NCBI RefSeq assembly: GCF_016587415.1
Contig: NZ_BNJI01000001.1
Span: 5,061,501 to 5,125,500, forward strand
Origin: Ktedonobacter sp. SOSP1-85
Lineage (GTDB): Bacteria; Chloroflexota; Ktedonobacteria; Ktedonobacterales; Ktedonobacteraceae
Direction: 5' to 3'
DNA length: 64,000 nt
The translations under genes and the position numbers were made by a program. Below, one piece after another: positions 43,346 through 51,805 of the stretch. The stretch's first letter is position 1. Every line of letters starts with the position of its first letter. The notes beneath the pieces are model-generated. The model was not told the origin of the DNA. It ran no database searches and saw only the letters and a program-made list of their open reading frames with translations.

Positions 43346-44827
43346 GAGTCAGTACCCTACGGCTAAAGCCGAGGGCTTGGAGTTGTGTCTGAACTCCACC
43401 GCAATTCAGCATACCTTTTCAGGCGTGCTGCTTTGGCTTCATCGTCCGACACATCAGGGCGTACTGACAAGAGGCCCGTTCCTATCCAGTCTTGCCGGAT
43501 AAGAAGCGTTCGCATCGCAATATTCCTAGCGCCAACCAGATCGGCATGGAGCGTGTACTGACAATTCTGACAGACGAAGAGCAGGCCCTTGTGTGGACGA
43601 TTCTCTTTGCAGGCGTGCCCACATTTGGGGCAGGCCTGCGAGGTAAAGTTGGCATCCACCTTGATCGCCATACTTCGATGCAAGAGCGCTTTATAGGCGA
43701 TCATACTGTGCAACTCAGAAAAAGCCCATTTGGAGAAGGTACGATTGGCTTTTCGCTGTTTGGTACTGGCTCGCTTGCCTTTCCGTCGTTTGGTCTGCTC
43801 GCGAATGTCTGTCAGATGCTCCAGTCCAATCAAGCTTTGAGGATATTGCTTCACAATCCGTTTACTCACGACATGATTGCAGTTTGCTTTCAACCGTCTC
43901 TCTCGTCCACTGATGGCAACGAGTTTTCTCGTTGCAGAACGAGTGCCTTTCTTTTGCAGACGCTTTCTCAGTCGTGCAGAGTGATGGGATCTAGCAACAA
44001 TGGAGGGGTCAGCATGGAAGGTGCAATCGCCTTGCATTGTCGCCGTGACGGCAAGGTATCGCATCCCCACATCCACGCCAACGACTTGCTTGTGTGTTTC
44101 GGGGATAGGATCAGCCATCTCCACGTCCAGGGAGACAAGGAGGTAAAATTGCTTCTTGGCTTTGTCATACCAGAGTTTCGATGCGCCAATCTCCGTACCA
44201 CGCTGGATCAATGCCACATGCTTATTGTAGCCAGTATAGGGCACAACGATACGTCCATCGAGCGTGAGAAGGCTCACGTGCTGCTCTTTCTTGAACGTGT
44301 AGTCTTTCTTATACTGGTAGGTCAACGTGGGAGAGAGAAACGTAGGAGCCTGATCAAGCCCTTTATACCGTTTCTTGGTGAGACCTGCCTTACGATGAGC
44401 AGCATTGTTCTTCACCTTTGTCCATAAGCCTTTATAGGTGGCACCAACTTGGCGAGGAACAGAACAGGCCATTTGCGAAGGGAGATGAAAACGGAGGCGG
44501 ATCTCATCGTAGGTGGCATCTTGCAAACGAATAGCATTACTCAACTTGCCATTCGCAAAGGCGTACTGGCTCACATAGTTGAGAGCATCACGATACGCCA
44601 GTTGCGTTGTACGTAATGCCTTGAATTGCTCGGGCGTTGTATTCAATTTAAGTTTCGCTGTCAATACCGTTTTCATACTCTGAATTACATCATAGTTTCA
44701 TCTACCTGTAAATAATACATGAGCAGATGAAAGCATGCCTACGGCGTATTCCACCCAAGCCACCGACAAAGGAACGTCGCATTCCTCCCCATGCCTGAAA
44801 GGGCAGGGGCATCCTGCGGCGTGTTCG
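43346..44827 (-). mobile_element. TnpB-only IS605-type element (copy B)
   Basis: 1482 bp. Ends were set by comparison with the nearly identical copy at 54020-55503: on the minus strand both begin directly after TTCAC (here 44832-44828) and both end ...GGGTACTGACTC. The left end holds a hairpin around GCCCCTGCCCTTTCAGGCATGGGG; the right end holds CCCTCGGCTTTAGCCGTAGGG. There is no tnpA, so it is mobilised by a helper. It landed seven bases after the stop codon start of the gene at 44833. Confidence 0.75.
43363..44676 (-). CDS. tnpB: TnpB, RNA-guided nuclease (copy B)
   Basis: 437 residues. RuvC-I D in VVGVDVGMRYLAVTATM, RuvC-II E in LIGLEHLTDIREQ, zinc ribbon CPKCGHACKENRPHKGLLFV...CQNCQY, RuvC-III D in LHADLVGARNIAMRT. 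Full length with no stops. Nearly identical to copy C at 54173 (differences such as TTQLAYRDALNYVSQ versus ETQLAYRDALNYVST), showing recent movement. Predicted to nick or cut DNA at sites next to the element's target motif using an RNA from its 3' end. More distantly related to copy A. Confidence 0.9.
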   Translation of the reverse strand: MKTVLTAKLKLNTTPEQFKALRTTQLAYRDALNYVSQYAFANGKLSNAIRLQDATYDEIRLRFHLPSQMACSVPRQVGATYKGLWTKVKNNAAHRKAGLTKKRYKGLDQAPTFLSPTLTYQYKKDYTFKKEQHVSLLTLDGRIVVPYTGYNKHVALIQRGTEIGASKLWYDKAKKQFYLLVSLDVEMADPIPETHKQVVGVDVGMRYLAVTATMQGDCTFHADPSIVARSHHSARLRKRLQKKGTRSATRKLVAISGRERRLKANCNHVVSKRIVKQYPQSLIGLEHLTDIREQTKRRKGKRASTKQRKANRTFSKWAFSELHSMIAYKALLHRSMAIKVDANFTSQACPKCGHACKENRPHKGLLFVCQNCQYTLHADLVGARNIAMRTLLIRQDWIGTGLLSVRPDVSDDEAKAARLKRYAELRWSSDTTPSPRL

Positions 44828-44832
44828 GTGAA

Positions 44833-45129
44833 TTAGAATGAGGTAATGGTGGAGGATTTTATAACAAGAAAGGGCTTCTCAAGAACCTTGGCCGGGACAA
44901 AATTGCCGGAGTCAGGTCGATGGTAGAGCAAGAGGGAGATCTCTCCGTTGGCATTCTGTTCCACTTTGACATGGCTCGTGTTAACCTGGATTTCGTTGCC
45001 TGCGAGAGAGATGATCACCTTGTGACAGACCGGGCAGGTATATTCGGCGCCAAACAAGCCGGTCAACTGGGCTTTTTCCTGGCCAAGCATGGGAACGTCC
45101 TGTGGATTGAGGGAGTCGTTTGTGGTCAT
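44833..45129 (-). CDS. hypothetical 98-aa protein with CxxC
   Basis: Small soluble protein starting MTTNDSLNPQDVPMLGQEKA. A single CPVC motif (EYTCPVCHKVIISLAG, about 29-44) is followed by a beta-rich segment (IQVNTSHVKVEQNANGEISL, LYHRPDSGNFVPAKVL). One CxxC plus a nearby His might bind metal or be a redox site. AAAGAGAG precedes the ATG. The stop TAA lies directly before the TTCAC target where TnpB copy B inserted, so the coding frame seems complete. Not recognised as a family. Confidence 0.55.
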   Translation of the reverse strand: MTTNDSLNPQDVPMLGQEKAQLTGLFGAEYTCPVCHKVIISLAGNEIQVNTSHVKVEQNANGEISLLLYHRPDSGNFVPAKVLEKPFLVIKSSTITSF

Positions 45130-45222
45130 GCCGTACTCTCTTTCTACTGTAAAGAACAGTCTTAAACATTGATTTTATCTTTTAAATCGTTAAGCGTCAA
45201 TGGAGTTTGAAATGAGCGTATT

Positions 45223-45482
45223 TTATTTGCAGGCCACCCATTGCAGGATCTCGTCAGTAGTACTGGTAAAGTTGCCGGTAATCTGGCGTATATATTGATT
45301 TTGTTTGGGGTCAAGCTGGGCCAACTGGGATGCTGTGGGCACGCGATGGTTGGCGTCGGCGTTCTGGGGGCGTGGCTCCCAGGATGAGCGTTGAACGCGA
45401 GCGGCGCACTCCGCCTCGCCAGGCAGAGCTGAGCCAGGGGACAGCATGCCCATCATAAAATTGCGCAATGCGGGGACCCCTG
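45223..45482 (-). pseudogene. 3' part of lipoprotein gene split by IscB element
   Basis: Open frame without its own start, reading FMMGMLSPGSALPGEAECAA, RVQRSSWEPRPQNADANHRV and QITGNFTSTTDEILQWVACK then TAA. This resembles the 'ALPSxAxCAARV-WEPRP-N-NH-VP' and 'ITGNFTGTTDEI-QWAACKWGID' region of secreted, lytic-transglycosylase-like proteins known in actinobacteria and Chloroflexota, but it stops where homologues go on. Same strand as the lipoprotein start at 48790, on the other side of the IscB element. I infer that both were one gene. Confidence 0.55.
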
Positions 45483-45491
45483 GCTTTAGAC

Positions 45492-46977
45492 CTGACACTT
45501 ACACACAAATCATGAAGGATGGAGACGAGCGGCGAGATGAACGCCCTCCAAGACGTCCATGACCCGCATCCATCCTTTCCATAAGGTCTGCCATCCTGGT
45601 GGTCCATCACTCTTCCGGTCGAGGTAACCTCCCAGACGGGCAATCGCGCGCCACAAGTGCTCGGCCGTCACAATGTTGCGGTGACGGTGATCCAACAAGA
45701 TCACGGCCTGGATAGCCTCTTGAGAAACCACATTCCCCGCAGGGATCTCGGTGGCTTGCTGTGCCGCTTGTCGTATCAGCAACAGGCGCAAGGCAATGGG
45801 AGTGAGGATGGCTAACAGGTTCCATTGGGCCTGCATGCTTTGCAGATTGTGCTGCTCCATCCGACAGCCAGTTTTGAGTGCCTTGTGGAAGTCCTCCAGT
45901 AGCCAACGCCAGCCATACCATTGCACCACCTCCCATGCCTCGCTTGGGCAAGTGATCGGCAGCGTGGTCAACACGATCCATTCTAACGGTTCTTGCCCTT
46001 CGGGTGGGGACGGTTCCCAAACCCGGACGACCCAGGCGACAATCTCCGTTTTGCGCAAACAGGCTCCGTTCACAGGTGGCTGGACTCGCACCTTTTGAAA
46101 ATTCATCTGTAAGAGTGCTTCTCGCTTGGGCTGAGCATGCTGGGCAGGAATGTGCACCAGATGGGCATCTACGCCAGGGAGGGCACGAGCCAGGGCCTTG
46201 AGATGCCCTTCGTCGAGCCTTGCTTGCGCATCCCCTTGGGAAATCTCCACGTTACGATCCTGGGCCACTCGCAACACAAAATCATACTCTAGATCCTCAC
46301 ACGTCTGCCAAAACGTGTAGACATCGCTGCCGCTATCGCTTACATAGACCCATTGATGATGCTCAGGCACTCGCCCGATCTGCCGCACGCTCTCTTCCCA
46401 GACGTGGGATTCTCGCTCTCTCTTTTTGCGCTCCGCCTTGGTTTCCCCAACGGGAGCAAGCTGACGAATGAAGGGTGAGAGCGTCATACATCCTAAGATC
46501 TGCTGGTTGTGCGGATTCATTGCAAGCACGGTGTGTAAACTGAAGCCAATATCTTTTTTGCTGTTGCCCATCGGCCCTCGTCCTTTGAGTGCATGATGGG
46601 TCGAAAAGTCAAACTCGGTCGTGTCTGCCAGCAGCAGGGTGCAAAAGTGTTGGGTTGCCTCGCCGTAGACCTGGCTCCAGTGGGGAGCCAGGATATCCTG
46701 ATAGGTGATGGCGTCCAGATTCAGCAGGCGATAGGCCCCCTGCGTTTCGCCCCAGGTCTGCAACGCATGAGGCAAGGAACCCGATGGGGTTGTTGCCAAC
46801 GCGCTGGAGACCTTGAGCAAACGATCTGTGCGTCGTGGATCCCCCAATTCTGCTGCTCCGAAGGTCTGGGCGGCCCATTCGTCGGCATGCTGCAAAGGTT
46901 CTTGTTCCATGAGCCTTCCTCCTTGGCTTTTTCACGCTTTTCTTTTCAGCACGCCAAAACTTGTGTGTAAGTGTCAG
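45492..46977 (-). mobile_element. IS4-family (IS50/Tn5-like) insertion sequence with 9-bp target duplication
   Basis: 1486 bp bounded by 17-bp perfect inverted repeats CTGACACTTACACACAA (45492-45508) and its complement (46961-46977). The 9-bp target duplication GCTTTAGAC is present at 45483-45491 and 46978-46986. Nine-base duplications are the rule for IS50-type elements. It inserted in the loop of the IscB element's right-end hairpin, so it is younger than that element and appears intact. Confidence 0.9.
45510..46910 (-). CDS. IS4-family transposase
   Basis: 466 residues of the Tn5/IS50 kind. The N-terminal DNA-binding part reads EWAAQTFGAAELGDPRRTDR, LPHALQTWGETQGAYRLLNL. DDE catalytic residues: D in LLLADTTEFDFSTH (about residue 95), D in YVSDSGSDVYTFWQ (about 190) and E in the YREK-like helix WYGWRWLLEDFHKALKTGC (about 330). 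It fills the element between the two 17-bp inverted repeats. Frame intact, so the element may be active. Confidence 0.9.
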   Translation of the reverse strand: MEQEPLQHADEWAAQTFGAAELGDPRRTDRLLKVSSALATTPSGSLPHALQTWGETQGAYRLLNLDAITYQDILAPHWSQVYGEATQHFCTLLLADTTEFDFSTHHALKGRGPMGNSKKDIGFSLHTVLAMNPHNQQILGCMTLSPFIRQLAPVGETKAERKKRERESHVWEESVRQIGRVPEHHQWVYVSDSGSDVYTFWQTCEDLEYDFVLRVAQDRNVEISQGDAQARLDEGHLKALARALPGVDAHLVHIPAQHAQPKREALLQMNFQKVRVQPPVNGACLRKTEIVAWVVRVWEPSPPEGQEPLEWIVLTTLPITCPSEAWEVVQWYGWRWLLEDFHKALKTGCRMEQHNLQSMQAQWNLLAILTPIALRLLLIRQAAQQATEIPAGNVVSQEAIQAVILLDHRHRNIVTAEHLWRAIARLGGYLDRKSDGPPGWQTLWKGWMRVMDVLEGVHLAARLHPS

Positions 46978-46980
46978 GCT

Positions 46981-48270
46981 TTAGACCTGGGGAGGAGCAT
47001 TGCGCACTCCTTTCTGTGTGTACTCATAGCCATCTGCTTGATGGATACAACGCATATATTTGGGATGGATATCGACCTTCCCAAGGCGAAACGACGGACG
47101 ATGGCGAATGGCTATTCTTCCTTCAAATGTTCCTTTGGAGGTAATGGCTTTCACCATATCACCTGTGCGATATCCAAGAAACGTTTTTCTTCGTTGTTTC
47201 TGTTTTTCTGGGAATCCGTACTTATCAGGAACGCACATTCGTCTTCTTCCATGACCATTGGCAGTAATAAGCAAAGGAACCACCCCTTTGTGGGAAATGG
47301 CAGAAGGGGTGCTCTTGCCCACGCAGGTGGCATCGAGCCAATGCGTCTTGGCTAGCCTTCTTGTGGTTCGGTTGTATTTGGTCAACCCACCACTGCCGCA
47401 CTCGACAGGCAAGCCACATGCGTTGAGCCGTTCAAGCAAGGCAAAGCGTGTAGCATTCACGGCACTGGCATCCTTGAGAGGCTTTTTGACCTGAGCCAGA
47501 ATGCGCTTGAGCACATCAGGCTTCTTCGCAAGAAACACCGCAATATCCTGCGTCCCTTTGGCACTATTGCATGGCTCGCAGGCCAGGGTAAGATTGCTTA
47601 TCCTATGGGTGCCACCGTTGGCGCGAGGATGAATGTGCTCAATTTGCAAGGGCACATCTTGCTTGCCACAATAGGCGCACGTACGTTCCCATTTTTCGAG
47701 CAAGAATTCCCTCACTTCATACCCTTGTAGGGTGCCTTGTTGGTATTCTATGCCTGTAATATCGGGATTCTCCATCAGTTGCAGATCAAACTTGACCAAT
47801 TCCTGGCTCAGAGCAGTAATGGGAGCAGAGCGACACAAGCGAGCTACCCATGTCAGAATATTGGCAAGACGACTTTCCAGCGATGGTGGCAACCACCCTT
47901 TCTTGCGCCTTCTATTCTGAAATCGCGGTTTGCGATACCTTGTTTTGCGGTTGCGTCGTCTGCGACGAACACCACGGCGACTATCCAGGCTATCTTTTAT
48001 AGCGTGCCCACGATGCTCAAGTTCAGCCGCGAAAACAACGTTCCCGTTGGTATCGTTCACCAGGGCAATCCCCGTGGTTTTGCTGCCAGGATCAAGCTTG
48101 AGGCGCAAGGGGTGCACCTCTGGTTGATCTACCACCCGTTTGAGCACAATGGTAAATGGGTATCTCCTGTACACGGCGGCTTTGCCCTGTGTGAGCAAGC
48201 GCCTTGCACGTGCTGGATGCACTGGGTTTAACGGTTTATAGTCACGATCAATCACAAAAACATTGCTCAA
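46981..48270 (-). CDS. iscB: IscB RNA-guided endonuclease
   Basis: 429 residues, the Cas9-ancestor family. PLMP-type N-terminus VIDRDYKPLNPVHPARARRL (1-25), RuvC-I D in LRLKLDPGSKTTGIALV (about 60), Arg-rich bridge helix RRGVRRRRRNRKTRYRKPRF (about 98-117), RuvC-II E in ITALSQELVKFDLQ (about 157), HNH domain CAYCGKQDVPLQIEHIHPRA...NLTLACEPCNSAKG (about 198-237) and RuvC-III KTHWLDATCVG (about 305). All catalytic residues are present. A conserved structured RNA region lies directly upstream. The protein uses that RNA to cut DNA. Its last codons lie in the element's right-end hairpin, next to an IS4-family insertion. Confidence 0.93.
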   Translation of the reverse strand: MSNVFVIDRDYKPLNPVHPARARRLLTQGKAAVYRRYPFTIVLKRVVDQPEVHPLRLKLDPGSKTTGIALVNDTNGNVVFAAELEHRGHAIKDSLDSRRGVRRRRRNRKTRYRKPRFQNRRRKKGWLPPSLESRLANILTWVARLCRSAPITALSQELVKFDLQLMENPDITGIEYQQGTLQGYEVREFLLEKWERTCAYCGKQDVPLQIEHIHPRANGGTHRISNLTLACEPCNSAKGTQDIAVFLAKKPDVLKRILAQVKKPLKDASAVNATRFALLERLNACGLPVECGSGGLTKYNRTTRRLAKTHWLDATCVGKSTPSAISHKGVVPLLITANGHGRRRMCVPDKYGFPEKQKQRRKTFLGYRTGDMVKAITSKGTFEGRIAIRHRPSFRLGKVDIHPKYMRCIHQADGYEYTQKGVRNAPPQV

Positions 48271-48480
48271 GTTGAGCCTCTACTTTCGTAGGTAATGTGC
48301 GCCTCGTCAAAGTTAGCGAACGGTTTTACGTACAACACACGTCCTTAACCCTCTAGGGATGTTTAATGCTGTACCGTAGCGGTTGGAGCTGGCAAAGCAC
48401 CCCAACGTACCTATTTCGTTCCTAACGTAGCCCGATAGCCTTGATGATTCTATCCATCAAGTCCGCTCTGGCTGAGACTG
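48271..48480 (-). ncRNA. omega RNA (HEARO RNA) of the IscB element
   Basis: About 210 bases upstream of iscB, without a gene. The minus strand carries paired blocks typical of HEARO/omega RNAs: CTTGATGG...CCATCAAG-like pairing around 48440-48460, GGTACG near 48405, GGGGTGCTTTGCCAGCTCC (about 48385-48402), CGCTACGGTACAGC, CATCCCTAGAGGGTTAAGG and GTTGTACGTAAAACCG. HEARO RNAs lie just before HNH-endonuclease (IscB) genes and form the guide scaffold. The guide itself would be at the far (5') end, near 48480-48540. Ends are approximate. Confidence 0.7.
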
Positions 48481-48481
48481 G

Positions 48482-48790
48482 TCAGGTCCAGGCTTGCTTA
48501 CGCAAGCCCCTGCCTTTAGGCATGGGGTTCCTGACTGTAGTAGTAACGGTGGTAGGAGCAGGCTTTGTGAGCGTTGGCGGCACGGGAGTTAGCGTTGGGC
48601 GTGAGGGGAAGTTCCAGCCATCTTTAGGAGGTGTGGGTATCGGCGTAGCAACCTGAGCCTTAGGAGGAAGAGGCACAGAAGACGATGAGGAATCCATGCT
48701 GCATGCGGTGACGACACAGAGGACGAGGAGCATGGAAAGACTCGCCATTATACGCGTACCTTGCACACGTAGAAGAGACATTCGGTGCAT
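48482..48790 (-). pseudogene. 5' part of lipoprotein gene split by IscB element
   Basis: From the ATG at 48790 (AGGAGAGAGGA upstream) comes a lipoprotein signal peptide (IMASLSMLLVLCVVTACSMD, lipobox VTAC) and a Ser/Pro/Thr-rich linker (PLPPKAQVATPIPTPPKDGW, LTPVPPTLTKPAPTTVTTTV). From about 48540 on, the codons belong to the end of the IscB element (RNPMPKGRGLRKQAWT), so the native protein is cut. The missing C-terminal domain is probably the fragment at 45223-45482. Confidence 0.65.
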
Positions 48791-49119
48791 GGGTCCTCTC
48801 TCCTGATCGTCAGTATCGCTATCTATTACCTGCTTATTCGCTTCCTCAATGTATAAGACGAATAACATGAAGATCTTTCTATATGATTCCCCGAAAGTCC
48901 TGGTTGGCTTCTTGGCTTAGAGCGCGCCCTAAGCATTAAGGGACTCAAGAATAATTAATGATCCCAGATAGCTGACAGGTTTCATTAACTCTACCTGAAC
49001 CTATTTTGAGCTTCTTATGGAAGCATGATGCTGAAAGTTGTGGTTGATTGCGGCGCGAATTGTGCATGCAAGCGATTTCAGGTATTTGCGCCTCACCTCC
49101 CATACACCTTATGAGTGTG
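48791..49119. other. 330-bp gap
   Basis: No supported gene. It includes the promoter side of the interrupted lipoprotein gene (TATAAG and AATAAC-like boxes near 48850-48870) and the 3' region of the AraC-type regulator. A short minus-strand frame near 48945-49148 has no motif. Confidence 0.3.
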
Positions 49120-50130
49120 TCAGATCCGCTTTTCATGTCTTTTATCACCAGGGTCGCACTCTATGCGCCTCTTCCCTTGTTTTTGCTGAAAAGTATGACG
49201 ATAGGCCTGTGGTGAAATACGCAGAAAACGCTGGAAGTGCAAGCGCAGCGTCGCCGCTGAATGAAAACCACAGCACGTAGCAATCTGCTCAACGGGCTCG
49301 TTGGTCGTTTCCAGAAGACGCTGAGCCAGCACAATGCGCTGCTGAAGTATCCATTGATAGGGAGTCATCCCCAGGGTCGCGCTGAAACGGCGCGCGAAGG
49401 TTCGCTGGCTCATTGCGGCCTGGGCTGCCAGTTGCTCGATGGTAAACTCTCTGTCGAGGTGGGCCGCGATCCACGCCAGGGTCGCGCCAAAGGGGTCGTT
49501 CTCATCCAGGTCGGGAAAGGGCGTCTCGATATATTGTGCCTGTCCACCCTCGCGATGGAGAGGAACAACCATCCGCCGTGCGACAGCCGCGGCAATTTCA
49601 GCTCCGTAATCCTGGCGCACAATATAGAGAGACAGGTCGATAGCCGCTGCCGTTCCTGCAGCCGTCAACACCTGGCTATCATCGACATAGAGCACGCGGG
49701 GATTGACCTGGACTTTCGGATAGCGCGCAGCCAGTTCCGCAGCCCAGGCCCAGTGGGTCGTGGCCCGGCGCCCATCCAGCAACCCTGCGGCAGCCAGGAG
49801 GAAGGCTCCTGTGCAAAATGAGATCACACGTGTGCCACGCTGATAAGCCGCGCGCAAAGCCTCCAGCAAATCGTCTGGCGCGGTTGTGGTACGAAAACGA
49901 GGAGAACTGGGCACAATGATCGTGTCTGCCTCCGCAAGATGCTCCAGATGATAGGGAGTGTTCAGGAGAAGGCCGGTAGAAGTCCGAACTGGCCCTGGTT
50001 CTGTGGCACAAATGAGCAGCCGATACCAGGGTACCTTCAATTCAGCGCGTTCAACCCCAAAAATTTCCGTAGCTACTCCCAATTGAAAAAGATTCACCGC
50101 GTCGTACGCAATGATCGCAATTGTATACAT
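49120..50130 (-). CDS. AraC-family regulator with DJ-1/PfpI-like domain (FtrA/GlxA type)
   Basis: 336 residues starting MYTIAIIAYDAVNLFQLGVA. The N-terminal domain (1-190) is DJ-1/GATase1-like: the nucleophile-elbow position is ISFCTGAFLLAAAGLLDGR and is followed by ATTHWAWAAELAARYP, as in FtrA/GlxA regulators. The C-terminal AraC HTH (about 215-315) reads FTIEQLAAQAAMSQRTFARR and ATCCGFHSAATLRLHFQRFL with RISPQAYRHTF. The open frame extends upstream of 50130, but the conserved start of the family is at 50130. No strong ribosome binding site. Divergent from the MFS gene at 50311, which it probably regulates. Confidence 0.85.
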   Translation of the reverse strand: MYTIAIIAYDAVNLFQLGVATEIFGVERAELKVPWYRLLICATEPGPVRTSTGLLLNTPYHLEHLAEADTIIVPSSPRFRTTTAPDDLLEALRAAYQRGTRVISFCTGAFLLAAAGLLDGRRATTHWAWAAELAARYPKVQVNPRVLYVDDSQVLTAAGTAAAIDLSLYIVRQDYGAEIAAAVARRMVVPLHREGGQAQYIETPFPDLDENDPFGATLAWIAAHLDREFTIEQLAAQAAMSQRTFARRFSATLGMTPYQWILQQRIVLAQRLLETTNEPVEQIATCCGFHSAATLRLHFQRFLRISPQAYRHTFQQKQGKRRIECDPGDKRHEKRI

Positions 50131-50310
50131 GGCAATTTCTGCATGCTTTCTGTCTCTTCTGCTGCTGGTAGGTTTGCTCTGTTGCTGGCAAAATCTTAAC
50201 ACATCGATTGTTTTTTGCCAAACAATGAGCAACTTGAGCAGACGTGGGATCACAACGGGGCTCGCCTCCAGTGCGATTGCTGCGCTGCACATCTCTGAAA
50301 GGATTCCATT

Positions 50311-51561
50311 TTGGACATGTCCACAAAGCGGCTTGCCACTTTTTTGCAGAACCAGCGCTTCTCGCGCCCTTTCTGGTTCCTGGTCACTGGCTCCTTCATC
50401 AACAAAGCTGGCAATTTTATCATGCCTTTCTTTACGGTGTATCTGGTCTCTTTTCACCATCTGTCTATCAGTGCAGCGACGCTCATCATCTCACTGATGG
50501 GCCTTGGCTCGCTGGGTGCAGGGGTCTGTGGGGGTATACTGGCTGATAGAATTGGACGACGCGTAACGCTGCTCTTCAGTCTGGTCGCGACAGCTACCCT
50601 GATGCTGGCCCTCGGCTTCGCCCAGACGCTGCCCCTGATTATTCCGCTCGCCATCCTCTACCAGTTCTTCAATGAGCTCTTTCGCCCTGTGACCTCGGCA
50701 GCCATAGCGGACCTGGTGCCACCAGAAGAGCATACGCGAGCTTATGCCCTGCGCTATTGGGCGAACAACATTGGCAACGCGATTGGACCGCTCATCGCCG
50801 GGCTGGTTGCCCCCATCTCCTATTTCCTCCTCTTTCTGGGAGACGCGCTCACAACCTGCAGCTTTAGCCTGCTGATCTGGTTCGGGGTACCTGAAACGGG
50901 TCAGAGTAACCGTTCGCATGTCAAAAAACAGCTGGAGAGGAAAGCGCCCACAAAGCTCCCTCTGCGTCAGGCTTTTACCGATCCCTGGCTTTGGTCCTAC
51001 GCGTTGCTGGCGCTCCTGTTCGACTGTGTCTATGTACAATCGACGACTACGCTGCCGCTTGACATGTACGCACATGGAATGAGTACGCTGGCTTTCGGTA
51101 CGGTAATGGCGGTAAACGCGGCTCAGATCGTTTTCGTTAGCCTGCCGCTGACCACACTTTTTCGGCGCGTCAATCGGCACCTTTCGCTGGCCATAGCCGC
51201 GCTGATGTTGGGCACGGGCATGGGCCTCTATATCTGGCTACATACGTATGCTGGCTATATCCTGGGAGTGCTGTTCTGGACCGTCGGAGAAATTCTCTCC
51301 TACCCGATTGCACTGGCGCTGATCGCGGAACTCTCTCCGCCTCTCCTGCGCGGCTCGTATCAGGGAATCTACAGCAGCATTCGCGCGCTGTCTTCGCTTC
51401 TCGCTCCCGCGCTGGGCGGCCTGATCCTTGAACAGTTAGGCCCAACCGCTTTGTGGAGCAGTTGTTTTGTGGTCAGCGCACTCATCGCTTGCGGCTATCT
51501 GATCCTGAACAAGCTGCGCCAGCCCCAACACATCAAGGGGGCTGCGTCGCAAAAACACTGA
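50311..51561 (+). CDS. MFS transporter, drug-efflux type
   Basis: 416 residues, 12 predicted helices. Motif A between helices 2 and 3: GGILADRIGRRVTLLFSL (about 75-92); the second half repeats it weakly (LFRRVNRHLSLAI). The TTG at 50311 has AAAGGA seven bases before it; the ATG two codons later is the alternative. It is divergent from the AraC/FtrA-type regulator with 180 bases between. Such pairs commonly export toxic compounds on induction. The terminus ends in a basic tail GAASQKH. Substrate unknown. Confidence 0.85.
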   Translation: MDMSTKRLATFLQNQRFSRPFWFLVTGSFINKAGNFIMPFFTVYLVSFHHLSISAATLIISLMGLGSLGAGVCGGILADRIGRRVTLLFSLVATATLMLALGFAQTLPLIIPLAILYQFFNELFRPVTSAAIADLVPPEEHTRAYALRYWANNIGNAIGPLIAGLVAPISYFLLFLGDALTTCSFSLLIWFGVPETGQSNRSHVKKQLERKAPTKLPLRQAFTDPWLWSYALLALLFDCVYVQSTTTLPLDMYAHGMSTLAFGTVMAVNAAQIVFVSLPLTTLFRRVNRHLSLAIAALMLGTGMGLYIWLHTYAGYILGVLFWTVGEILSYPIALALIAELSPPLLRGSYQGIYSSIRALSSLLAPALGGLILEQLGPTALWSSCFVVSALIACGYLILNKLRQPQHIKGAASQKH

Positions 51562-51768
51562 GAGGAAAAGAAGAGATGTGAGCTCCATCAAATGGAGCAA
51601 AAGAACAGTAATCAAATAGATGCGCAATCATGATCAAATGTGCGCAACAAGCACACATTTCTCCGCATTGACATGCAAACGCTATCATGGTATGATACAC
51701 GCACCAATCAAGAAAAAATGTTCTAACACAAAACAGTTCACGTCTCTCGCGAAAGGGGATCTCTCCTC

Positions 51769-51790
51769 ATCAGGAGAGATGGGGGTGAAA
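51769..51790 (+). repeat. left-end hairpin of TnpB element E
   Basis: ATCTCTCCTCATCAGGAGAGAT is a 9-bp stem with a CATC loop just upstream of the tnpB start at 51806. IS605-type elements carry such subterminal hairpins, so the element begins at or before this point. Confidence 0.45.
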
Positions 51791-51805
51791 GGAAAGAAGG
51801 TCTTC

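Larger units (their letters stand above)
45464..48540 (-). mobile_element. IscB (HEARO) IS605-type element carrying an inserted IS4-family element
   Basis: The left end (minus strand, about 48540) has the hairpin CCCCATGCCTAAAGGCAGGGG (about 48510-48530). The right end was a hairpin GCAATGC...CCCCTGG (45465-45483) with CCTGGGG...GCATTGC (46986-47003), now separated by the IS4-family element at 45492-46977. It contains the guide RNA region and iscB but no tnpA. The element splits a lipoprotein gene. Outer limits are estimates. Confidence 0.65.

Noticed and set aside
43492..44427. 311-codon plus-strand frame
   Set aside because: Antisense to tnpB copy B; the same shadow appears opposite copy C.
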